A stretch of 11,451 bases of DNA from RGIG4790 sp964437615 (GTDB taxonomy: Bacteria; Bacillota; Clostridia; Christensenellales; UBA1242). Under the pieces are notes generated by a model. It had not been told where the DNA came from. It was given only the letters and a program-made list of their open reading frames with translations, and ran no database searches. This document shows positions 5,868-11,451 of the stretch, piece by piece. Each line of letters begins with the position of its first letter. The first letter of the stretch is position 1. The DNA lies in assembly GCA_964437615.1 (NCBI GenBank), contig CAYTHL010000034.1, forward strand, positions 1 to 11,451. The letters run 5' to 3'. The position numbers were made by a program, and so were the translations under genes.

Positions 5868-5893
5868 AAAATAAACTATCAGGAGAATTTTTT

Positions 5894-7597
5894 ATGAGAT
5901 ACAGCAAATTTTTATTACCAACTTTAAAAGACGCACCAGCCGATGCCGACAGCGTTGCCATGAAGTACATGTGCCGCACAGGTATGCTCCGCAAAGTGAG
6001 CGCCGGCATGTTCAACTATTTGCCGTATTTTAATATGATAATGCGAAAAGTGGAGTATATTCTTCGCCGTGGTATGGAAAAGGCGGAGTGCAGCGAAGTA
6101 AAATTTCCTCTGCTTGTAGATAGGTCGGTGCTAGAAACATCTAATCGTTGGACGGCCTTTAATGGCGAGATGTTCCACCTAACCGACCGCAACGGCAACG
6201 ACTACACTGTCAGCCCAACCAACGAAGAATATGCAGCGCTTATTGCCGGCAATTTTGTAAAAAGTTACAACGACTTGCCTTTTAGCGTCTACCAAATTCA
6301 GCGCAAGTACCGTGACGAAATTCGTCCACGCAACGGCGTAGTCCGTGCCAGAGAGTTCACAATGAAGGACGCCTACAGCTTTCATGCCACAGACGAAGAT
6401 TTAATGGCGTATTACAACAAAATGGCGGGCATTTATACAGATATGTTTAAGCAAATGGGGCTAAAAGCTGTGCCTGTTGTGGCGGATAGCGGCGCCATGG
6501 GCGGCAAAATCTGTCACGAGTACATGGCAGTAAGCGAAGAGGGCGAGGCCGAAATAGCCTTTTGTGACGACTGCGGCTATGCAGCCAACCTAGAAACGGT
6601 TGAGTGTTTAGACAAATATACCATAGACACCACCTACAAAGGCCAATATCAAGAAATTGTGACGCCCAAAGCAAGCACAATAGACGAGCTTGTTTGTTTT
6701 TTGCACTGCAATGCCTCCGATTTTGTAAAGAGCATGGTTTACGATGCAGACGGCAAACTTTATATGGTGCTTGTTAGGGGCGACCGCCAAGTTAATGAGG
6801 CAAAACTCGCAAAACTGCTGCATGCTACTAGCCTAGGGCTTGCTACCGAAAAGCAAATTAAAAGCATCGGCAGCGTTTTGGGCTTTGTTGGGCCAATAGG
6901 CAAGCTTACAAATGTAACAATAATTGCCGACCTAGAAGTAAAGGGCATGCGAAATTTTGTTGTTGGCGCAAACAAGGCAGATACCCACCTAATGGGCGTG
7001 GACGCTTGCGACTTAAAATGTCAGTGGGCAGACCTTCGTTTTGCAGACTCTACCGACTGCTGCCCAAAATGCGGCGGGCATCTGCATATAAGCAAAGGCA
7101 ACGAACTTGGGCATATTTTTGCACTGGGCAGACGCTATACCGAGTGCTTTAACACCACATATGTAGACTCTTCTGGCGAAAGCAAACTGCTAACAATGGG
7201 CTGCTACGGCATAGGCCTAGAAAGAATTGTTGCCAGCATAATAGACCAGCACCACGACGAAAAAGGCATAATTTTGCCTATGAGCGTGGCACCATTTAAA
7301 GTGTATCTGGTGGTGGTAGATATAAACAGACCCGAGCAAACCAAAATTGCCGACAATCTGTACAACTTGCTAGAAGATTCCGGAATAAGCGTGCTGTATG
7401 ACGACAGAAATGTCCGCGCCGGCGTAAAGTTTAACGATGCCGAACTAATTGGCGTTCCTATACGCGTAACTATCGGCCGCCGTGCATTAGAGGGCATTGC
7501 CGAAATAGACATTCGCGCCACCGGCGAAAAACTAGAAGTTAAGCTAGAAAAACTGCTCACCGAGGTTAATAAAATTATCAAGAACTCAACACTATAG
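5894..7597 (+). CDS. proS: Prolyl-tRNA synthetase (bacterial type with editing domain)
   Basis: This enzyme charges tRNA-Pro with proline in the cytoplasm. The ATG at 5894 has AGGAG 8 nt upstream; an in-frame GTG at 5843 lies inside the leader hairpin and is rejected. The length, 567 aa, is normal for the bacterial type. Visible class II features are SPTNEE (107-112), motif 2 YRDEIRPR (139-146) with REFTMKDAYSFH (153-164), and motif 3 GCYGIGLERI (436-445). The C-terminal anticodon-binding domain is ~465-567. Between motifs 2 and 3 sits the INS (YbaK-like) editing domain, ~225-400, with the catalytic-type lysine K279. Cysteine pairs C224/C227 and C389-C393 flank it. Small deviations are Asn in SPTNEE where His is common, and NELGHIF where EVGHIF is usual; neither suggests loss of function. 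It heads the proS-lepA operon. Confidence 0.97.
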   Translation: MRYSKFLLPTLKDAPADADSVAMKYMCRTGMLRKVSAGMFNYLPYFNMIMRKVEYILRRGMEKAECSEVKFPLLVDRSVLETSNRWTAFNGEMFHLTDRNGNDYTVSPTNEEYAALIAGNFVKSYNDLPFSVYQIQRKYRDEIRPRNGVVRAREFTMKDAYSFHATDEDLMAYYNKMAGIYTDMFKQMGLKAVPVVADSGAMGGKICHEYMAVSEEGEAEIAFCDDCGYAANLETVECLDKYTIDTTYKGQYQEIVTPKASTIDELVCFLHCNASDFVKSMVYDADGKLYMVLVRGDRQVNEAKLAKLLHATSLGLATEKQIKSIGSVLGFVGPIGKLTNVTIIADLEVKGMRNFVVGANKADTHLMGVDACDLKCQWADLRFADSTDCCPKCGGHLHISKGNELGHIFALGRRYTECFNTTYVDSSGESKLLTMGCYGIGLERIVASIIDQHHDEKGIILPMSVAPFKVYLVVVDINRPEQTKIADNLYNLLEDSGISVLYDDRNVRAGVKFNDAELIGVPIRVTIGRRALEGIAEIDIRATGEKLEVKLEKLLTEVNKIIKNSTL

Positions 7598-7614
7598 AAA
7601 AGTTAAGGAACACT

Positions 7615-9408
7615 ATGAAAGACCTAAGTTTGATAAGAAATTTTAGCATAATTGCGCATATCGACCACGGCAAAAGCACGCTGGCCGATAGGCTTATGGA
7701 GTTTACAAACACGGTCAGCGCCAGAGATAGCAAGGACCAGCTGCTAGACAGCATGGATTTGGAGCGGGAACGCGGCATAACAATAAAACTTACGCCCGTC
7801 ACTATGAATTATCAAAAAGACGGCAAAACTTACGAACTTAACCTAATAGACACCCCTGGGCATGTGGACTTTACATACGAAGTCAGCCGCAGTTTGGCTG
7901 CGTGCGAGGGCGCAATATTGGTTGTTGATGCTAGCCAGGGCGTCGAGGCGCAAACCTTGGCAAACGTCTATCTTGCAATAGATAATGATCTTTTTGTTGT
8001 GCCGGTAATTAACAAAATAGACTTGCCCAGCGCCCGCCCCGAAGAAGTTAAAAAGGAAATTGAAGATGTCATTGGGCTAGACACCAGCTACGCTCCCATG
8101 GTTTCGGCAAAAACCGGGCTAAATATCGGTCAAGTTTTAGACATTATTGTTGATAAAATTCCTGCCCCAAAGGGCAACGAAGACGCCCCATTGCAAGCCC
8201 TAATTTTTGACAGTTATTACGACAACTATCGGGGTGCAGTGTGCTTGGTGCGCATTAAAAATGGCAAAGTTAAGGTAGGGGACAAAATTTGCATGATGCA
8301 AACCAACAAAAACTATGACGTTGTAGAAGTTGGTATTTTTACCCCGGGCATGCAGCAAAAAGATGAGCTTTCTTGTGGCGACGTTGGCTACATTTGCGCT
8401 AGCATAAAAACAGTTAGCGACATAAGAGTTGGCGACACAATCTGCCATGCGGGCAGTAGTGTTAAGCCGCTGCCGGGATACAAGCAAGTTATGCCCGTTG
8501 TTTATAGTGGCATTTTTCCGGTGGACGGCAGCAAATATAACGTGTTAAAAGACGCCATAGAAAAACTAAAACTAAGCGACGCCTCGCTTGTCTATACTCC
8601 CGAAACCTCGCTTGCCCTAGGTTATGGTTTTAGGTGCGGTTTTTTGGGGCTTTTGCACATGGAAATTATCACCGAAAGGCTAGAGCGAGAGTTTAATTTA
8701 GAGCTTATTACCACAGCCCCAAGCGTCAGCTACAATGTTTACACCAAGGACGGCAAAATGCTACAAGTGTCCAACCCAAGCAATCTGCCCAAAACCGAAC
8801 AAATAGACCGCATAGAAGAGCCGATGATAGCGGCCAGCATATTTTGCCCGCCAGAATACGTGGGCGACGTCATGGATTTGTGTGTAAACAAGCGTGGTGT
8901 GTTTAGCAATATGACCTATCTAGAACAAAATCGGGTAAAACTAGAATATTCGCTGCCGCTTTGCGAAATTGTCTACGACTTTTTTGACAAATTAAAATCA
9001 CGTTCGCATGGCTACGCTAGCCTAGATTACGAGTTAGACGGCTATAAACCCAGCGAAATGGTTAAGTTAGATATGCTTTTAAACGGCGAAACTTGTGACG
9101 CACTAAGCCTAATTGTTCACAAAGATAAAGCCTACGAACGTGGCAGACAAATTGCCGAAAAACTAAAAGAAGTTGTGCCGCGCCAGCTGTTTGAAATACC
9201 TATTCAGGCCTGCATTGGCGGCAAAGTAATTGCGCGCGAAACGGTTAAAGCCTTGCGCAAAGACGTGCTTGCAAAATGCTATGGCGGCGACATAACTCGT
9301 AAGCGCAAGCTGCTAGAAAAACAAAAAGAAGGTAAAAAACGTATGCGCACCCTAGGCAGTGTGGAGCTGCCAAGTGAGGCGTTTATGAGCATTCTAAAAC
9401 TAGACTAG
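7615..9408 (+). CDS. lepA: Elongation factor 4 (LepA), ribosomal back-translocase GTPase
   Basis: LepA/EF4 is a translational GTPase that acts on stalled or assembling ribosomes. The protein is 597 aa, full length for the family. The GTPase motifs are intact: G1 AHIDHGKS (14-21), RERGITIK (51-58), G3 DTPGH (79-83), G4 NKID (133-136) and G5 SAK (164-166). EF-G-like domains follow, then the LepA-specific C-terminal domain near the end (GGDITRKRKLLEKQKEGKKR). ATG 7615 has AAGGA five nt upstream and lies 17 nt after the proS stop, so the two are co-transcribed. The stop at 9406-9408 is only 2 nt from the left arm of the inverted-repeat element at 9411. Confidence 0.98.
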   Translation: MKDLSLIRNFSIIAHIDHGKSTLADRLMEFTNTVSARDSKDQLLDSMDLERERGITIKLTPVTMNYQKDGKTYELNLIDTPGHVDFTYEVSRSLAACEGAILVVDASQGVEAQTLANVYLAIDNDLFVVPVINKIDLPSARPEEVKKEIEDVIGLDTSYAPMVSAKTGLNIGQVLDIIVDKIPAPKGNEDAPLQALIFDSYYDNYRGAVCLVRIKNGKVKVGDKICMMQTNKNYDVVEVGIFTPGMQQKDELSCGDVGYICASIKTVSDIRVGDTICHAGSSVKPLPGYKQVMPVVYSGIFPVDGSKYNVLKDAIEKLKLSDASLVYTPETSLALGYGFRCGFLGLLHMEIITERLEREFNLELITTAPSVSYNVYTKDGKMLQVSNPSNLPKTEQIDRIEEPMIAASIFCPPEYVGDVMDLCVNKRGVFSNMTYLEQNRVKLEYSLPLCEIVYDFFDKLKSRSHGYASLDYELDGYKPSEMVKLDMLLNGETCDALSLIVHKDKAYERGRQIAEKLKEVVPRQLFEIPIQACIGGKVIARETVKALRKDVLAKCYGGDITRKRKLLEKQKEGKKRMRTLGSVELPSEAFMSILKLD

Positions 9409-9410
9409 GG

Positions 9411-9745
9411 GATTAACGCATATTTGTGCGGATATTGCACTCGCAAGAACATTGCTCGCATTAATTTTTGCCAATCTTTTTGCGCCTAGCGGCGTCACCA
9501 ACTTTTTACCACTCGGTCATTTAGACTTCGGGAACCCAAACAAGTTGCAAACGGCAAATTGTTTGGGAGAGGAAAAACAGTGCCGATGGTTGAAACCAGT
9601 GCCGTAGGTGCTGGGTGATACAAAAGGTGCTGTTTTGACGAAAACTCTCAAATGGATAAAACCCCCGTTCCTTGCTATCCATCAAAAATCTTGGCAAAAA
9701 TAATTGCTAACCTTGCTAATATTCCGCAGCAAATTTGCGTTAATC
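9411..9745. mobile_element. 335-bp MITE-like element with long imperfect terminal inverted repeats
   Basis: The ends are a perfect 10-bp inverted repeat, GATTAACGCA (9411-9420) and TGCGTTAATC (9736-9745). Similarity continues inward with small gaps over ~65-70 bp per side (left 9411-9481, right 9683-9745), including a second well-matched block around TTTTTGCCAA. The core has a 9-bp perfect hairpin CCCAAACAA/TTGTTTGGG (9535-9567), the folded segment 9574-9636, and ATGGATA/TATCCAT (9652-9682). No convincing ORF is present. Size, terminal repeats and lack of coding capacity resemble a MITE or a large palindromic intergenic repeat. I see no clear target-site duplication, and copy number is unknown. 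It begins 2 nt after lepA and separates lepA from hemW. Confidence 0.6.
9574..9636. other. Folded three-way-junction-like segment in the core of the inverted-repeat element
   Basis: An 11-bp helix (two G-U pairs) forms between AAAACAGTGCC (9574-9584) and GGTGCTGTTTT (9626-9636). It encloses TGGT-TGAA-ACCA (9587-9598) and CAGTGCC-GTA-GGTGCTG (9597-9613). The strands CAGTGCC and GGTGCTG each occur twice, so alternative pairings are possible. Which strand is transcribed is unknown. Confidence 0.45.
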
Positions 9746-9800
9746 TTTAACTCAAAAATGCTTCTAGTTTCAATTAGCATAAATGTTTTGGTATAAATTA

Positions 9801-9829
9801 TTGACTTATTTTGCAAGTGGTGGTAATAT
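9801..9829 (+). promoter_or_regulatory. Promoter of hemW
   Basis: TTGACT (9801-9806), a 17-nt spacer and TAATAT (9824-9829, 4/6). It lies about 110 nt before hemW. The leader contains a small hairpin AGTAAT/ATTACT (9838-9854) and GGGC-TT-GCCC (9857-9866). A separate promoter makes sense because the inverted-repeat element interrupts the usual lepA-hemW continuity. Confidence 0.55.
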
Positions 9830-9937
9830 TAAGCAATAGTAATCGTAAATTACTTTGGGCTTGCCCTAAATAAAAATAAATTATTCAAATTTGCTAGGTT
9901 TTAATAAATCCTTGGCAACAAATAGGGGTGTGGGGCA

Positions 9938-11083
9938 ATGAAAAAGAGCCTAAGTTTGTATATACATATTCCGTTTTGCAACTCTAAGTGCGATTATTGT
10001 GCTTTTGTAAGCAAAGTTGGCACCGAAGAAGAAAAGGCCACATACATTAAGGATTTGCTTGCCGAAATAAAAATGCGTGCGGCAGAGTATAGCAAAAATT
10101 ATTGTGTGTCTACAATATATATTGGTGGCGGCACGCCGTCAGTTTTTTCCAACTACGAAATTAGGGACATTTTGTCTTGTGTGTACAAAAACTTTAATGT
10201 AAAAAACAATGCCGAAATCACAATAGAGATTAACCCCAACGCCATAACCAAAACTAAGCTAAGAGAGTACATTTTGGCGGGGATTAATAGAATTAGTGTA
10301 GGGCTGCAAACCACCAACAACAAGCTGCTAAAAGCCATGGGGCGCACCCACACGGTAGAAGATTTTGACGCTGCAATAACTGCCATAAAAAATCAGGGGA
10401 TAGTTGACATTAGCGCCGACTTAATCATTGGCTACCCGGGTCAAACATTAAAGGATGTAGAAGACAGCGTAAAGCACCTAATAGAGCTAAAAATTCCGCA
10501 CATTTCTTGCTATATGCTGCAAGTAGAAGACAAAACCAAACTTGCGGACAAGGTTGTCCGTGGCATAGTTTATGTGCCAGAAGAAGATTTGGTGGTGGAT
10601 ATGTACAATAAAGTTGTCAGCATGCTTTCTAACAGTGGGTACAACAGGTACGAGTTATCCAATTTTGCCTTACCCGAATTTGAGTGCTGGCACAATCAGG
10701 CCTATTGGAATGGGCAAGACTATCTTGGTGTGGGGCTTGCAGCGCATAGTTTTGTTGGCGGCGTAAGGTTTAACAACACTAGCAGTCTGCCGCAGTATCA
10801 CAAACAAATTGCCGAAGTTGGCCGCCCGCCAGTAGAAAACGCCAAAGAGATTACCCTTACCGAGCAAAAGGAAGAGATGATTATGCTAAGTTTGCGTACT
10901 AGTAGTGGGTTAGATACAAAATTGTATCAGACCAAATTTAACGAAAACCTGCTTGCTAAGCGCCGAGATAAAATTGCAAAACTCATTAGCGGCGGATTTT
11001 TAACCCTAGACGCAAACGGCACTTTGCGCGCCACCGATCGCGGCTATCTAGTCCTTAACCGCATTATCTACGAACTAATTTAG
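9938..11083 (+). CDS. hemW: Heme chaperone HemW (radical SAM, formerly grouped with HemN)
   Basis: This 381-aa protein has the radical-SAM 4Fe-4S motif CNSKCDYC (C14, C18, C21; CxxxCxxC) behind YIHIPF, then IGGGTPS (62-68) and RISVGLQ (118-124). The HNxxYW motif (H252-W257, HNQAYW) distinguishes HemW from true coproporphyrinogen dehydrogenase HemN and is linked to heme binding. The length of ~380 aa also fits HemW. The family inserts or delivers heme to membrane respiratory proteins; in anaerobes it is often kept without a full heme pathway. ATG 9938 follows a G-rich ribosome site (AGGGGTGTGGGG). lepA-hemW synteny is common in Bacillota, but the hrcA-grpE-dnaK genes that often come next do not follow in the 368 nt still visible. 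Confidence 0.94.
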   Translation: MKKSLSLYIHIPFCNSKCDYCAFVSKVGTEEEKATYIKDLLAEIKMRAAEYSKNYCVSTIYIGGGTPSVFSNYEIRDILSCVYKNFNVKNNAEITIEINPNAITKTKLREYILAGINRISVGLQTTNNKLLKAMGRTHTVEDFDAAITAIKNQGIVDISADLIIGYPGQTLKDVEDSVKHLIELKIPHISCYMLQVEDKTKLADKVVRGIVYVPEEDLVVDMYNKVVSMLSNSGYNRYELSNFALPEFECWHNQAYWNGQDYLGVGLAAHSFVGGVRFNNTSSLPQYHKQIAEVGRPPVENAKEITLTEQKEEMIMLSLRTSSGLDTKLYQTKFNENLLAKRRDKIAKLISGGFLTLDANGTLRATDRGYLVLNRIIYELI

Positions 11084-11157
11084 CCATGCTTTAATACATA
11101 TGCTAGGATAAAAACGGGCAGGTTGGGTTTTGTTGCCACAATATAATATGGGGGCTA

Positions 11158-11245
11158 ATGGGGTCCCCATAGGTTTTTAGCAAAAACCGTATGGGGCAAG
11201 GAACATGCTTGCCAACGAATGGAGTTTTGGCACATATTGCCAAAA
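11158..11245. other. Cluster of hairpins downstream of hemW
   Basis: Several inverted repeats are packed together. They are ATGGGG-T-CCCCAT (11158-11170); CCCCATA-GGTTTTT / AAAAACC-G-TATGGGG (11165-11196, 14 bp with one bulged G and loop AGC); GGCAAG/CTTGCC (11195-11213); and TTTTGGCA/TGCCAAAA (11225-11245, 8 bp). Some overlap and would compete. None has a following T-run, so they are not standard terminators. From 11084 to 11157 I see nothing recognisable. Confidence 0.55.
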
Positions 11246-11273
11246 CGACTTATATTAGGCAAGTATGTGACGC

Positions 11274-11349
11274 AGTAAGGGGGCTGTCTGCCATAAGGCA
11301 TGTCTTTGTGGTTATTGGTTTTAATAGGCACAAATATTTTTTAAAACGC
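11274..11349. repeat. Direct repeat copy 1 (76 bp, 103-bp period)
   Basis: It begins AGTAAGGGGGCTGTCTGCC and ends AAATATTTTTTAAAACGC. It is nearly identical to the copy at 11377-11451 except for a variable 18-19-nt middle. It is followed by a 27-nt linker ending GTTGCCCCCT that forms GCCCCC-TAGTAA-GGGGGC with the next copy. The middle can fold as CCATAAGG/CTTTGTGG. Confidence 0.8.
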
Positions 11350-11376
11350 AAAACCAAGCGTTAGTTGTTGCCCCCT

Positions 11377-11451
11377 AGTAAGGGGGCTGTCTGCCGTGCG
11401 GCTTACTTTGCGGTTATTGGTTTTAATAGACACAAATATTTTTTAAAACGC
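11377..11451. repeat. Direct repeat copy 2 (75 bp visible, continues to window edge)
   Basis: Same ends as copy 1, offset by 103 bp. The middle differs, but its first pairs are kept: CCA...TGG in copy 1 becomes CCG...CGG here, a compensatory change. The array may go on beyond the window. Confidence 0.8.

Noticed and set aside
5843..5893. GTG start for proS at 5843
   Set aside because: It lies in the leader hairpin without a ribosome site; ATG 5894 has AGGAG and starts with the normal ProRS N-terminus.
5810..5893. T-box riboswitch upstream of proS
   Set aside because: The GGTGG segment looked suggestive, but the conserved T-box sequence, the specifier loop and a terminator with a T-run are all absent, and the leader is too short.
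5688..5897. 69-aa plus-strand frame before proS
   Set aside because: It runs through the proS promoter and leader hairpin and overlaps the proS start, has a poorly spaced ribosome site, and has no recognisable domain.
9521..9682. 53-aa minus-strand frame starting with ATG inside the inverted-repeat element
   Set aside because: No ribosome site, short length, and the bases are explained by the hairpins of the element; I treat it as chance.
11274..11451. CRISPR array or integron attC sites at the right edge
   Set aside because: The repeat is far too long and the variable part too short for CRISPR. GCGTTAG near the linker recalls attC ends, but no cassettes or integrase are visible.

Overview
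The window looks like a chromosome segment of a low-GC Gram-positive bacterium, most likely a clostridial member of the Bacillota. This rests on the proS, lepA and hemW gene set (lepA next to hemW is common in Bacillota), strong AGGAG-type ribosome binding sites and AT-rich spacers. It has two halves that differ in strand, base composition and character.

Left half (1-5637), all genes on the minus strand and visibly AT-richer: an accessory, probably phage- or plasmid-derived block. In transcription order it holds a small unrecognised protein (A, 5368-5637), a PemK/MazF-like protein (B, 4918-5340), and a 330-bp structured spacer. A tight run follows: a 104-aa protein (C), two tiny hydrophobic proteins (D of 64 aa with a TTG start, E of 52 aa), an intrinsic terminator, then three proteins with N-terminal membrane anchors. 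These are F (419 aa), G (170 aa) and H (at least 687 aa, running off the left edge, with a coiled coil, InlB-type repeats and BspA-type leucine-rich repeats). Small soluble protein, tiny coat-like proteins, leaky terminator, then large anchored proteins is the layout of a filamentous-phage (inovirus) structural operon. I propose this as a hypothesis. No Zot-type ATPase or replication initiator is visible here. The spacer between B and C also carries, on the plus strand, a near-consensus promoter followed by four consecutive hairpins, the last with a U-tract: a good candidate for an undescribed small RNA of about 120 nt. Its 3' end is antisense to the end of gene B.

Right half (5781-11083), plus strand, housekeeping: a clear promoter and a structured leader precede proS (prolyl-tRNA synthetase with editing domain). 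lepA (EF4) follows 17 nt later, then, after 529 nt, hemW (radical-SAM heme chaperone) with its own promoter. The lepA-hemW gap is largely filled by a 335-bp element (9411-9745) with long imperfect terminal inverted repeats and a strongly folded core. It resembles a MITE or palindromic intergenic repeat.

Right edge (11084-11451): no genes. There is a cluster of perfect hairpins (11158-11245), then about one and three-quarter units of a 103-nt-period direct repeat (copies at 11274 and 11377) reaching the window edge.
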